Shown: positions 14,779 through 24,515 of the stretch, in pieces | Numbering within the stretch: the stretch's first letter is position 1 | How the letters are laid out: every line of letters begins with the position of its first letter | Source: BTRG01 sp036986275 | GTDB lineage: Bacteria; Pseudomonadota; Gammaproteobacteria; Acidiferrobacterales; SZUA-150 | Direction of reading: 5' to 3' | Length of the DNA: 37,009 bases | Assembly: GCA_036986275.1 (NCBI GenBank) | Contig: BTRG01000017.1 | Location: 1 to 37,009, forward strand | The notes under the pieces: generated by a model | What the model was told of the DNA's origin: nothing | Databases searched by the model: none | Seen by the model: the letters and a program-made list of their open reading frames with translations, nothing else | Made by a program: the position numbers and the translations under genes

Positions 14779-14997
14779 TATCGAGCACCTCGCACATCGT
14801 ATTAACCGCTGTATGACCACAACCCCAGTTAAATAAGGAAATACTGATATATCAATCTCACCCTATACCATCCTGTCATGCTGGCGTACACCGGGCCACC
14901 CCGATAAACTTCTCCGGTCCGCGGCATATCCGGCACCCTCGCACTGAAACAGTCTGGTGTAAAGCTAAAGACGCAGTCCTAACTTCGGGAGCTTGTC

Positions 14998-15381
14998 GTG
15001 AATCTTGAAAAAGTAATTTTTGCCTTTTTTACAGTATTGGCCCTAACGCTGAATTTTGGATTTTTCATCGGCCAGATCGATAACCCTGACCATCATCATG
15101 TTTATGAATTATATGCCGCCCTGATTGTCAGCCTGATTGCCACGGTGATGAAATTCGGTGACCGGACACATCTGGGCGCGGTGCTATTGGCCACCAGCCT
15201 GGTTGCCGATCTGCAGCTATTGGTCGCCGCCGTCGTCTGGGGGGTTGCTGAACATATCACTGAAACCGGGTTAACGGCTTCCGTAGTCGCCAGCATTGTT
15301 TCACTTTCCGGTGGCGCCCTGCTTGCCAATATCACCTCGGTTGTCATGCTGGTTATGGAGACCGCCCAGGTTCGTCGCTAG
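14998..15381 (+). CDS. DUF6394 inner-membrane protein
   Basis: 127 residues with about four membrane segments (roughly 5-25, 40-52, 60-80 and 95-122). DNPDHHHVYELYAALIVSLIATVMKFGDRTHLGAVLLATSLVADLQL is the recognisable family core. It starts with GTG, with GGGAG six nt upstream. It lies 14 nt before the potassium channel gene and shares its strand, so a linked function in ion handling is likely. DUF6394 has no assigned function. Confidence 0.85.
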   Translation: MNLEKVIFAFFTVLALTLNFGFFIGQIDNPDHHHVYELYAALIVSLIATVMKFGDRTHLGAVLLATSLVADLQLLVAAVVWGVAEHITETGLTASVVASIVSLSGGALLANITSVVMLVMETAQVRR

Positions 15382-15395
15382 ACAAACAGTTCAGA

Positions 15396-17114
15396 ATGGC
15401 TGTCACCCATCCCGTCACTAACAACGCTATCCACATGCTCTTGCGGCGCATGCGTGCACCGCTGATCACCGTGATAATCATATATAGTATCGCCATACTT
15501 GGTTTTGTACTGATTCCCGGTATGGATGCCGAGGGCAAACCCTGGCGCATGAGTTTTTTTCATGCGTTTTATTTTGTCAGTTTTATGGGCTCCACCATAG
15601 GCTTTGGTGAACTGCCTTACCCTTTTACAAACGGTCAGCGTCTGTGGACACTTTTTTCCATCTATGGGACCGTCGTCGCCTGGCTCTATGCCATCGGCTC
15701 CATGCTGACCGTTATTCAGGATACCTCGTTTCGGCGTGTGATTAACCGCAACAGTTTTGACCGCGCTGTCCGGCGTATCAAGGAGCCCTTCTATCTGATC
15801 TGTGGCTATGGTGATACGGGCAACCTGCTGATCAGGGCACTTGCCAAGCGCGGCATTCGTTGCGTCGTGATTGATATCGAGCAGGAATGCATAGATGCCC
15901 TGGAACTGGAAGACAAGGGTATCGATATACCAGGGCTCTGTGCCGATGCCAGCGATCCGGACAATCTCATTATTGCCGGCCTCAAACGCCCGCAATGCAC
16001 TGGTGTCATTGCATTAACCAATATTGACCACATCAATCTTAGCATTTCCATAAGCAGCAAACGCCTGGTCAAAAATATGCGCGTCATCTCGCGAGTGGAA
16101 ACACACGACGCCGAAGCCAATATGGCATCCTTTGGCACCGATTACACTATTAACGCCTATGACACCTTTGCAACGTACCTGGCTACGGCCATCCACTCGC
16201 CCAGCAAACACCTGCTCTATGATTGGATGACCAGCGGTAGCAACGCCCCCCTTACCGAACCCATCATGCCACCCCATGGCAAATGGGTTTTATGCGGTTA
16301 TGGACGCTTTGGTAAGGCGCTGAGAAAAAACCTGCTACTGGAGGATATCGATCCCATCATTGTCGAGCTCGACCCCGAAGGCACCCATGCCCCAAGGACG
16401 GTTATTTCCGGCCGCGGTACCGAGGCCAGTACTCTGCACGATGCCGGTATAGAAAACGCGGTAGGCGTTATTGCCGGAACGAATAATGATACCAACAACC
16501 TCTCGATTATCATGACTGCGCTCGATATTAACCGTGATCTCTTTACTGTGGCCAGGCAGAATAAGAGCATGAATGATCACTTGTACGAATTGTCTGATAT
16601 TAACCTGATCATGCAGCGGGCAAATATTATTGCCCGAAAAATCTCGACCCTGATTATGACGCCAATGCTGGATGACTTTCTCAGGCTATTGAGCCTGCGG
16701 GATAATCAATGGGCAAATATTCTTGTTAGCCGCATCAGCGGCCTGACGGGGGAGCTATCTCCGCATCTATGGTCCGTCAGAATCAATAACCAGGAATCCC
16801 CGGCATTGATACAATATTTAAAGGAAAGCCCGCATATTGTCGTCGGCGATTTGCTGCGTGACCCTCGCAAGCGCGAGAACAAACTCGATTGTCTGGTATT
16901 GTTGCTCAAGCAACAAACAAAGGAAATTCTCGTACCCGATATCACCGCGGGGCTACACGAACATGATGAACTGCTTATTTGTGGGCAACAATACAGCGAA
17001 CAACGGGTGCGGTGGATACAAACAGACTACAATGTTCTGAGTTACGTTAAGACAGGCATAGACAGACCCAGCGGCACTTTATGGCGCTGGTTGGCCAAAA
17101 CAACACAGGCATAA
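15396..17114 (+). CDS. Potassium channel with two RCK (TrkA-N) domains
   Basis: 572 residues. Two membrane helices (about 22-42 and 85-106) enclose a pore loop with filter TIGFGE at 67-72, a variant of the usual TVGYGD. Two RCK domains follow, each with a Rossmann dinucleotide motif (LICGYGDTGNLLIRAL at 134-149 and WVLCGYGRFGKALR at 297-310) and a following acidic strand end (VVIDIE, IIVELD). The C-terminal part carries two TrkA-C-like segments. The channel should pass potassium and be gated by ligands bound to the RCK ring. It sits in a run with DUF6394 and an MscS channel (12 nt gap downstream), which fits osmotic control. Confidence 0.93.
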   Translation: MAVTHPVTNNAIHMLLRRMRAPLITVIIIYSIAILGFVLIPGMDAEGKPWRMSFFHAFYFVSFMGSTIGFGELPYPFTNGQRLWTLFSIYGTVVAWLYAIGSMLTVIQDTSFRRVINRNSFDRAVRRIKEPFYLICGYGDTGNLLIRALAKRGIRCVVIDIEQECIDALELEDKGIDIPGLCADASDPDNLIIAGLKRPQCTGVIALTNIDHINLSISISSKRLVKNMRVISRVETHDAEANMASFGTDYTINAYDTFATYLATAIHSPSKHLLYDWMTSGSNAPLTEPIMPPHGKWVLCGYGRFGKALRKNLLLEDIDPIIVELDPEGTHAPRTVISGRGTEASTLHDAGIENAVGVIAGTNNDTNNLSIIMTALDINRDLFTVARQNKSMNDHLYELSDINLIMQRANIIARKISTLIMTPMLDDFLRLLSLRDNQWANILVSRISGLTGELSPHLWSVRINNQESPALIQYLKESPHIVVGDLLRDPRKRENKLDCLVLLLKQQTKEILVPDITAGLHEHDELLICGQQYSEQRVRWIQTDYNVLSYVKTGIDRPSGTLWRWLAKTTQA

Positions 17115-17126
17115 TACATAAAGTTT

Positions 17127-18410
17127 ATGGACTTCACTGTACCGGAAAACCTGATTGCCACTCTCGAAGACGCGCTGCTAGATCCCTTGATGTGGCTGCA
17201 ACTGCTCGTATTGATACTGTCTTTTGGTGTTGCGGTACTGCTACATCGGTTTGGCAGCCATTATCTGACCCAGGGCGGCGATAAACCCGGGCTCAAGCAT
17301 TTTACCCTGGGTGCGAGTCAACGCCTGCTATTCCCCTTTACCATGCTGTTGTTGATTGTCGGCAGTCGTGCCCTCTACAAGCAACTCGCCCTGCCCGTCA
17401 TCATACTGGACATTGCTGTCACACTATTACTTTCGCTGGCTATAGTACGCAGCACTATCTATGTGCTCCGCAAGGCCTTTACCCCATCACCCTTGCTCAG
17501 GGCATGGGAAAATACACTATCGACCGTTATCTGGATTGCAGTGGCGTTGCACCTCCTGGGCATCCTGCCTGAGGTCGTCTCAACACTGGATTCTTTGGCT
17601 ATTACCTTTGGCGATAATCGCATCTCACTGTTGTGGATACTCAAACTACTGGTATCAGTAGCCTTCTTCCTGCTGCTGTCATTGTGGATATCCAGCGCCC
17701 TGGAAAAACGTATTACTCGCTCATCGCATATCAGTGCCAGCATGAAGGTTGGTATTTCGAAAAGCATGCGTGTTGTTATTATTACCCTGGCCTTTGTATT
17801 CTCCCTGGATGCGATTGGTTTCGACCTGACTGCACTTACAGTGTTCGGCGGCGCACTGGGTGTGGGTCTCGGATTTGGCCTGCAACGCATAGCCAGCAAC
17901 TTTGTCAGCGGTTTTATTTTATTATTCGACCGCTCTATTCGGCCCGGTGATGTCATTAGTGTAGGCAACAGCTTTGGCTGGGTAGAGGCACTGCGCGCCC
18001 GCTATATTGTCGTACGTGATCGTGATGGTGTGGAGACACTGATTCCTAATGAAAATATTATTACCTCCGAGGTCATTAACTGGAGTTACAGTGATTGCAA
18101 TGTCAGGGTTAAACTACCGGTGCAAATCAGCTACCGGGATGACCCGGAAACAGCCATGCAATTGATGCTGGAAGCCGCGCAACAATGTAATCGTATACTC
18201 ACGGAACCCAAGGCAGTATCCCGATTGATGCGTTTTGGCGAAAGCGGCATCGACCTGGAATTACGCGTATGGATCAGGGATCCTCAGGCGGGTATAGGCA
18301 GCGTCCGCTCTGAAATCTACCTTGCAATCTGGAAGACCTTCAAGCTCAATAATATCACGATCCCCTACCCTCAACGGGATCTGCACATCCTGGATACAGC
18401 AAAGATCTAG
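17127..18410 (+). CDS. MscS-family mechanosensitive channel, larger type
   Basis: 427 residues. Four or five N-terminal membrane helices precede the MscS pore helix (TVFGGALGVGLGFGLQRIASNFVSGFILLFDRSIRPGDVI) and the beta domain (WVEALRARYIVVRDRDGVETLIPNENIITSEVINWSYSD). The C-terminal cage domain is complete and ends near ITIPYPQRDLHIL, the normal end of the family. It should release solutes when the membrane is stretched. It begins 12 nt after the potassium channel stop. No ribosome binding site is evident, so its translation may depend on the upstream gene. Confidence 0.95.
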   Translation: MDFTVPENLIATLEDALLDPLMWLQLLVLILSFGVAVLLHRFGSHYLTQGGDKPGLKHFTLGASQRLLFPFTMLLLIVGSRALYKQLALPVIILDIAVTLLLSLAIVRSTIYVLRKAFTPSPLLRAWENTLSTVIWIAVALHLLGILPEVVSTLDSLAITFGDNRISLLWILKLLVSVAFFLLLSLWISSALEKRITRSSHISASMKVGISKSMRVVIITLAFVFSLDAIGFDLTALTVFGGALGVGLGFGLQRIASNFVSGFILLFDRSIRPGDVISVGNSFGWVEALRARYIVVRDRDGVETLIPNENIITSEVINWSYSDCNVRVKLPVQISYRDDPETAMQLMLEAAQQCNRILTEPKAVSRLMRFGESGIDLELRVWIRDPQAGIGSVRSEIYLAIWKTFKLNNITIPYPQRDLHILDTAKI

Positions 18411-18577
18411 ATTTATTCCAGATTATAGGAAATTTTTTTACAAAACCGCATTTACTGCTGGAAAGCTCAGGTTTTATCCACAATACTGTAGCTATATACT
18501 GTAATTCTTATTTGGTTACGTACGCCGTCACCGCACATGGATGATTTTAGACCGCAAATGGATGGTATTGGAAAGGT

Positions 18578-19456
18578 ATGACGCTAATAAAAATAAAATG
18601 GAAGCCCATCGTATTATTGATCATAACCAGCACTGCTACTATTTGTGCTCATGTTGCCTTTGCGGCGACTGACAAACACCCATCTAACAATAGTAACCCC
18701 GTTTACCATTTCGGCGTTGTGCCTCAATTTGAGCAGCGCAAGCTCTTCCGCATCTGGCGACCCGTCATGGATGAATTAGGGCGCCGCACAGGAGTGACAT
18801 TCAAGCTTGTTGGGACCCCCAGAATACCGGCATTCGAAAAGGCCTTTATTGCGGGTGAGTTCGATTTCGCCTATGCCAACCCCTACCAGATCGTAAAATC
18901 ACACGAATCCCAGGGCTACATACCCCTGGTAAAGGATACTGGAAGAACCTTGCAAGGCGTGCTGGTGGTGCACAAGGATAGCAAGATCTCATCCGTCATG
19001 GAATTGAATGGCAAACAGGTCGCATTTCCTTCAGCTATCGCCCTGGGCGCCTCTTTGCTTATACGTTATGATCTCAAGAATATTCATAATATAAAAGTTT
19101 CACCCCAATATGTGCAAACACACAGTTCTGTATATTTACACGTTGCCAAAAAATTGATGCCGGCGGGAGGTGGAGTACTCAGCACGCTTAAATCACAAAA
19201 ACCTTCCATACGGGACAAACTGAGAGTGATTTACACTACACGCACTGTTTCACCGCACCCGATTTCGGTACACCCCCGCGTCCCTGTTCATGTGAGAAAG
19301 GCTGTAAAGAAGGCCTTCCTTGCCATGGGAGAAAGTAAAAAGGGGCGTCTATTGTTGTCACGCATACCTATAAAAAAAGTAGGAAGCGCCAGACTCGAGG
19401 ATTATGAAGACATCAATAAAATGAGAATCGATGAATTCCGCCAGGTTTTGCGGTAG
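18578..19456 (+). CDS. PhnD-like periplasmic binding protein
   Basis: 292 residues with a signal peptide (KIKWKPIVLLIITSTATICAHVAFAA, cleavage near residue 30). The mature part has the phosphate/phosphonate binding protein pattern: FGVVPQFEQRKLFRIWRPVMDELGRRTG, a mid-part FDFAYANPYQIV, and VAFPSAIALGASLLIR. No permease or ATPase gene is nearby, so it is unlikely to serve transport. The next gene, 57 nt on, encodes a membrane GGDEF-EAL protein, so a sensor role is likely, as for NspS and MbaA in Vibrio cholerae. The ligand is unknown. ATACTGTA occurs twice upstream. Confidence 0.92.
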   Translation: MTLIKIKWKPIVLLIITSTATICAHVAFAATDKHPSNNSNPVYHFGVVPQFEQRKLFRIWRPVMDELGRRTGVTFKLVGTPRIPAFEKAFIAGEFDFAYANPYQIVKSHESQGYIPLVKDTGRTLQGVLVVHKDSKISSVMELNGKQVAFPSAIALGASLLIRYDLKNIHNIKVSPQYVQTHSSVYLHVAKKLMPAGGGVLSTLKSQKPSIRDKLRVIYTTRTVSPHPISVHPRVPVHVRKAVKKAFLAMGESKKGRLLLSRIPIKKVGSARLEDYEDINKMRIDEFRQVLR

Positions 19457-19513
19457 TAGGATTGCATGACCACTGACATTATATAGGCTCTCAGAATTAT
19501 TATACCGATATTT

Positions 19514-21553
19514 ATGAACCTCAGAGCCAAATTATTTATCCCATTGCTACTGTTTAGTCTGTTGCTGACAGTCTACGCCCAGTTTGTCTGGCTTCCGGAT
19601 ATTGTACGTTTTGTCAAAAAGGACCATCAGGCCAGCCTCACTTCGCATCTGATCAGTGTTGCCGAAGGATTGGTGCCATTATTACTGGATAATCAACTTG
19701 CCACGGTTTATGACAACCTGGATTCCTTACTGGAAAAAAACACCAACTGGAAAAGTATCAGGCTTTTTAATAACAATGGGAATATTCTTTATCCCCTTGA
19801 TGACAATATTCCCGATAGCAATGGTGAGCTAATGTACGGGGTAACTGTTCCCATTCGCTATCTCGACCAACCCCTGGGAGAAGTCTCTCTAATTGCTGAC
19901 CTCTCCGCCAATATTGATGCCGTCTCCCAGTTACAACGTAATTTTCTGGTTGTTTTATTCATTATTATTCTTGCCTTCGTGTCAGCCATCGCTATAACCG
20001 TCGACTGGCTGATACGAAGACCGGTGACGCTTCTGGCAACTGCCAGTGATCGAGTGGCACGAGGTGACTTTGGTACAACATTACCCTCTGTCAGAAACGA
20101 TGAGGTCGGCAAACTTGTTCAGAGCTTTACTGCCATGCGTGACAATATCCAGCGTTATCAGAATGAGCTCCGGCAGGAAATGGAAAAACACAGGGACACT
20201 GCAAATGCCCTATACCATGAAAAAGAAAGGGTATCCTATCATGCCAGTCACGATGCCCTGACAGGACTGATAAACAGACGCGAATTTGAGCAACGTGCAG
20301 CCATTGCCATTGATGGCGCTATCAACCATAACACCGAGCATGCCATACTCTATATTGATCTTGATCAGTTCAAGGTAGTCAATGACACCTGCGGACATGT
20401 GGCCGGAGATGAATTGTTACGTCAACTCGGCCCCATCCTGCATCGCAAGATTCGCACCGGTGATACGCTGGCGCGCCTGGGTGGAGACGAGTTCGGTGTA
20501 TTGCTTATTAACTGTCCAATCAATCAGGCCGTTATAGTAGCCAATAATCTTCGTGAAGCCGTACAGGATTTTCGTTTCGCCTGGGAAGACAATATCTTTT
20601 CCATAGGCGCCAGTATAGGTGTGGTACCCATTAACGAGACGGCACAAAATCTGTCCAACCTGCTAAGCATCGCTGATTCCGCCTGCTATACCGCCAAGGA
20701 TCATGGCCGTAACCGGGTGTACGTCTACCAGCCGGACGACATGGAAATGGCGAAGCGTCATGGTGAAATGCAATGGGTATCACGTATCAATCGCGCGCTG
20801 GAAGAAAATCACTTCCTACTGTATTGCCAGCCCATCGTACCCATAAAACATGTTCGTAAACGTGAAATGCATTACGAAGTATTGTTACGCATGCAGGATG
20901 AAATTGACGGCATTATTCCGCCTGGTGCATTTATTCCTGCCGCCGAACGCTACAACCTGATGACAGCAATCGACAAATGGGTAATAGAAAACCTGTTTAC
21001 CAAACTTGCCGCATTCCTTGAGGTGCACCTGAAAGAAGACCTGCCCACAATATGCATTAATCTATCCGGCTCTTCCCTGAGTGAAAAAGAATTCCTCACA
21101 TATATTCGCATTAAGTTCAAGAAAACAAAAGTACCGCCTGCTTCTATCTGTTTTGAAATTACTGAAACGGCCGCTATTGCCAATCTTACTAATGCCAGAC
21201 ATTTTATTGATGACCTTAAACAACTGGGCTGTCGATTTTCACTGGATGATTTTGGCAGCGGCTTGTCTTCATTTGCTTACTTGAAGAACCTTCCGGTTAA
21301 CTATCTGAAGATAGATGGCGTGTTTGTAAAAGATATCGATAATGATCCGGTTGACTACGCCATGGTGAAATCTATCAATGAAATTGGTCACGTTAGCGGC
21401 ATGCTAACCATCGCGGAATTCGTGGAAAATGATGCGATACTGGCCAAGGTGAAGAAAATCAGCGTAGATTTTGCCCAGGGCTACGGTATCGGAAAGCCTC
21501 TACTTCTCGATCACATTCTGGATACGGCACCACTGGAAGAAAAGACGAGTTAA
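19514..21553 (+). CDS. Membrane sensor with HAMP, GGDEF and EAL domains
   Basis: 679 residues: membrane helix 1 (about 8-28), periplasmic sensor region (30-142), helix 2 (143-166), HAMP (167-220), coiled coil, GGDEF (about 240-405) and EAL (420-670). The GGDEF site is intact (RLGGDEF at 321-327) with an RTGD I-site at 314-317. The EAL domain has EVL in place of EAL, plus NLSG, EITE, DDFGSG, LKIDG and QGYGIGKP, so both making and breaking cyclic di-GMP are possible. The Glu that follows LKIDG reads EFVEN rather than EGVE. The partner is most likely the PhnD-like protein upstream. Confidence 0.95.
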   Translation: MNLRAKLFIPLLLFSLLLTVYAQFVWLPDIVRFVKKDHQASLTSHLISVAEGLVPLLLDNQLATVYDNLDSLLEKNTNWKSIRLFNNNGNILYPLDDNIPDSNGELMYGVTVPIRYLDQPLGEVSLIADLSANIDAVSQLQRNFLVVLFIIILAFVSAIAITVDWLIRRPVTLLATASDRVARGDFGTTLPSVRNDEVGKLVQSFTAMRDNIQRYQNELRQEMEKHRDTANALYHEKERVSYHASHDALTGLINRREFEQRAAIAIDGAINHNTEHAILYIDLDQFKVVNDTCGHVAGDELLRQLGPILHRKIRTGDTLARLGGDEFGVLLINCPINQAVIVANNLREAVQDFRFAWEDNIFSIGASIGVVPINETAQNLSNLLSIADSACYTAKDHGRNRVYVYQPDDMEMAKRHGEMQWVSRINRALEENHFLLYCQPIVPIKHVRKREMHYEVLLRMQDEIDGIIPPGAFIPAAERYNLMTAIDKWVIENLFTKLAAFLEVHLKEDLPTICINLSGSSLSEKEFLTYIRIKFKKTKVPPASICFEITETAAIANLTNARHFIDDLKQLGCRFSLDDFGSGLSSFAYLKNLPVNYLKIDGVFVKDIDNDPVDYAMVKSINEIGHVSGMLTIAEFVENDAILAKVKKISVDFAQGYGIGKPLLLDHILDTAPLEEKTS

Positions 21554-21572
21554 ACCATACAATAAAAGATCA

Positions 21573-23741
21573 TCAGGATTTTTCCGGGTCGCTGGATATC
21601 GCGCAAACAACATTTAACGAACAATCCACTTCATGATTATCGCCCAGCTCTTTCCAGATGGCATCCAGCGCAAACTCTGTACGACGATAGAAGAACTCAG
21701 GACCGACGCATTCAATAAAACCTGAATTCCGGAATGCATCCATCACTTGCCGCTTGAAACGGACAAATACAACAGTCAATCCTACTTTACGTAAACGCCC
21801 TGTCAATGCCAACAACATCTCTTCACCCGTAGCATCCACTTCATTTATTCCCTGGCCATCAACAATAAGATATTTAAGCTCCTCCTTCTCGGCCGAACGC
21901 CGTAACACTTCATCTTCAAAGTAGCTGGTATTGGCAAAATACAGGGAACCATCAAAACGAATAATAGAGATATTGGGACACGTCTCCAGCCCGTAAATAC
22001 TGGCATCACGCAATGAACCATCCGGATGACGACCTATCACTGCCACACGTGGTTTCATGGTGCGATACAGATATAGCATCAGAGATAGAATCACGCCTAT
22101 CATGATGGCCCGATCCAGATGCGGTGCAAAAGCCAGTGTCAGTAAAAAGGTAATCAGCGCTACCAGGCCATCATGTTTTTGTACACGCCAGGCATGTTTG
22201 ATGGATTTTACATTTACCAGACCAACCACGGCCATCATAATCACCGCCGCCAGGGTTGCCTGCGGTAAGTGGTAGAGCAGTGGGGTCAACCAAAGCAAGG
22301 TAATCACCACCACGATACTGGTAACGACCGATGAGAATCCCGTTTTGGCACCAGCGCTGATATTGACTGCCGACCTTGAAAAGGAACCCGAGACAGGATA
22401 GCTCTGAAAGAAACTGCCAACAATATTACTTATACCCTGGCCGACCAGTTCCTGGTTGGCATCCAGTCGCTGCCGGGTTCGGGCCGCCATGGCCTTGGCG
22501 ATTGAAATAGCCTCCATAAAACCTATCAAGGCGATGGCAATCGCTGAGGAAATCAGCTGTAAAACAATATTCAGATCGGTGGTGGGCACCTTGAATGATG
22601 GCAGGCCTTCAGGTATCTGCCCTACGACCTTGCCACCCGCATGCATACGCAAGGTGCCATCCTTATTTATATCATTCACCGTCCATATATTGTTATCAGT
22701 GACACCACCCTCCGGTACCGCATCACGCGTGTAAAAACCGGGTTTTATATCAATCCCCTCAACAACATACTCAAACTGTATTTTCTTGAATGCTGCCAGG
22801 TTTGATTTAGTATTTTTTAATTTCCGCTCTGCCTTGTCACGTCGACGTAAAAGACGACGCTGTTTTGTTGATTGCTTGTTACTGCGATGGTGTTGCTCTG
22901 CCGCGACCTTTTTATATTTTTTATCCAGTACCGTGAAACGCTCACTCAAGCCAGTGAGGTCTTTGTTTAATGCAAGATTCTCCGCAATAACCTTTCTGGC
23001 GCCTTTGCCCGCAAATTCATTTGGCTCCACTACACGTATTTTTTCAAAATCAATGGCAATTGAAATGACAATTGTGATAGCTACGGCAATAAGCACCCCG
23101 GGTATACGCGGACTAATGCGCTTCATGGTAATCATAATGGCAAACGCCAGTATGGCAATGGCAAGAGTCGTGACGTAAGTATCATGCCAGGCAGCAGCCA
23201 ACGTATTCCATACTGTTTCGTAGTGATACGGCGCCTTCTCAACACTGACACCAAAGATCTTGCTCAACTGAGAGGTGGCTATAATAATGGCTGCGGCATT
23301 GGTAAAACCGATGACTACCGGGTGCGACAGGAAATTAATCAATACACCCAGGCGCAGCACCCCAAGCATCAACTGGAATATGCCCACCATCAGGGCCAAC
23401 ATGATGGCATACAAGATATAGGATTCGCCGCCCGACACAGCAATCGGTTCTAGGGCCGCCGCGGTCAATAAGGACACCACGGCGACAGGCCCGGTTGCCA
23501 GCTGTCGTGAAGAGCCAAAGATCGCCCCCACCAAGGGTGGCAGGAAGGAGGCGTACAAACCATAGTATGCCGGCAGGCCTGCCAGTTGGGCATAGGCCAT
23601 GGATTGTGGAATCAGTACCAGTGCGACCGTTAATCCCCCTATCAGGTCGGCTCTGAGGGTAGCCGGATTTTTCAGCTCCGGAAGCCACTTGAGAAAGGGG
23701 GTGAAAATGCGAAAATATTGAGCCAAGTTGGCGATATTCAA
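21573..23741 (-). CDS. SulP-family anion transporter with an extra internal domain
   Basis: 722 residues against 550-600 for most relatives. The start is TTG, with AGG nine nt upstream. The membrane part begins at LRADLIGGLTVALVLIPQSMAYAQLAGLPAYYGLYAS and resumes with PSFKVPTTDLNIV at 381-393. A C-terminal STAS domain (about 590-700) carries ISIIRFDGSLYFANTSYFED and VDATGEEMLLAL. Between the two halves of the membrane part, residues 232-373 are an insertion not found in ordinary SulP proteins. It has a Lys/Arg-rich helix (270-320) and a small beta-like part (325-372). SulP carriers move sulfate, bicarbonate or other anions; the substrate here is not clear. Confidence 0.92.
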   Translation of the reverse strand: MNIANLAQYFRIFTPFLKWLPELKNPATLRADLIGGLTVALVLIPQSMAYAQLAGLPAYYGLYASFLPPLVGAIFGSSRQLATGPVAVVSLLTAAALEPIAVSGGESYILYAIMLALMVGIFQLMLGVLRLGVLINFLSHPVVIGFTNAAAIIIATSQLSKIFGVSVEKAPYHYETVWNTLAAAWHDTYVTTLAIAILAFAIMITMKRISPRIPGVLIAVAITIVISIAIDFEKIRVVEPNEFAGKGARKVIAENLALNKDLTGLSERFTVLDKKYKKVAAEQHHRSNKQSTKQRRLLRRRDKAERKLKNTKSNLAAFKKIQFEYVVEGIDIKPGFYTRDAVPEGGVTDNNIWTVNDINKDGTLRMHAGGKVVGQIPEGLPSFKVPTTDLNIVLQLISSAIAIALIGFMEAISIAKAMAARTRQRLDANQELVGQGISNIVGSFFQSYPVSGSFSRSAVNISAGAKTGFSSVVTSIVVVITLLWLTPLLYHLPQATLAAVIMMAVVGLVNVKSIKHAWRVQKHDGLVALITFLLTLAFAPHLDRAIMIGVILSLMLYLYRTMKPRVAVIGRHPDGSLRDASIYGLETCPNISIIRFDGSLYFANTSYFEDEVLRRSAEKEELKYLIVDGQGINEVDATGEEMLLALTGRLRKVGLTVVFVRFKRQVMDAFRNSGFIECVGPEFFYRRTEFALDAIWKELGDNHEVDCSLNVVCAISSDPEKS

Positions 23742-23982
23742 TACTAATAACCTACATGACGAATCTAAATAACAGCATTGCGAAGCATGCGGAACCGGTA
23801 AAAGGCCGATGGATGTCTTTGAAACAGTACCGATATTATCAGAATCCCGGCGCTTTCACATATCCCATTGCATCGGATAGGCCTCTGACATGAAAAATCA
23901 GATGTCTGGTTGTCGATACGATTGACGGACTAGGGGTGAACTTTTATGTTAGCCATATATTCACCAATACAGGGTCTCACCC

Positions 23983-24465
23983 ATGCCTTCGTTTGATGTT
24001 GTCTCCGAAATTGATATGCACGAAATGACCAACGCCCTGGACCAGGCCAATCGGGAAGTGGGCACACGTTATGACTTCAAGGGCAGTGATGCCAGCTTCA
24101 GCCGCCAGGAAAATATCATTACCCTGGATGCCGAAAATGAATTCCAGCTTCAGCAAATGCTGGATATGTTTTATCTCAAGGCCGGCAAACGCAAGATTGA
24201 CCTCGACAGCTTCAAAGCGGCCGATCCTGAAGTCAGCGGTAAACGCGCCTTACAAAGGCTCACCATCCAGCAGGGCATAGACAAGGAATTGGGCAAGAGA
24301 ATCGTCAAGATGATTAAAAACAGCAAGATGAAAATACAGGCCTCTATACAGGGAGATAAAGTTCGTATCACGGGCAAAAAGCGCGATGACCTGCAAAATG
24401 CCATTGCCTTGCTCAAGGAAGCCAGGCTGGGGATACCCTTACAATACGAAAATTTTCGTGATTAG
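23983..24465 (+). CDS. yajQ: YajQ family nucleotide-binding protein
   Basis: 160 residues, full length. The N-terminal MPSFDVVSEIDMHEMTNALDQA and GTRYDFKGSDA, and the closing VRITGKKRDDLQNAIALLK with FRD tail, identify YajQ. Members bind cyclic di-GMP in Xanthomonas and Pseudomonas and are thought to act as cytoplasmic receptors that change gene expression. The protein has two repeated alpha-beta units. It lies divergent from the SulP gene (241-bp gap with no other gene). A strong two-way terminator follows its stop. Confidence 0.96.
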   Translation: MPSFDVVSEIDMHEMTNALDQANREVGTRYDFKGSDASFSRQENIITLDAENEFQLQQMLDMFYLKAGKRKIDLDSFKAADPEVSGKRALQRLTIQQGIDKELGKRIVKMIKNSKMKIQASIQGDKVRITGKKRDDLQNAIALLKEARLGIPLQYENFRD

Positions 24466-24470
24466 CCAAA

Positions 24471-24497
24471 AAAAGGGCCCCACCCGGGACCCTTTTC
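24471..24497. terminator. Bidirectional terminator after yajQ
   Basis: AAAAGGGCCC pairs with GGG-A-CCCTTTT around a CACCC loop, with one bulged A. A-tracts on the left and T-tracts on the right let it stop transcription from both sides, between yajQ (+) and the DUF4382 gene (-). Confidence 0.85.
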
Positions 24498-24515
24498 ATT
24501 TACATTGACCCGGAC

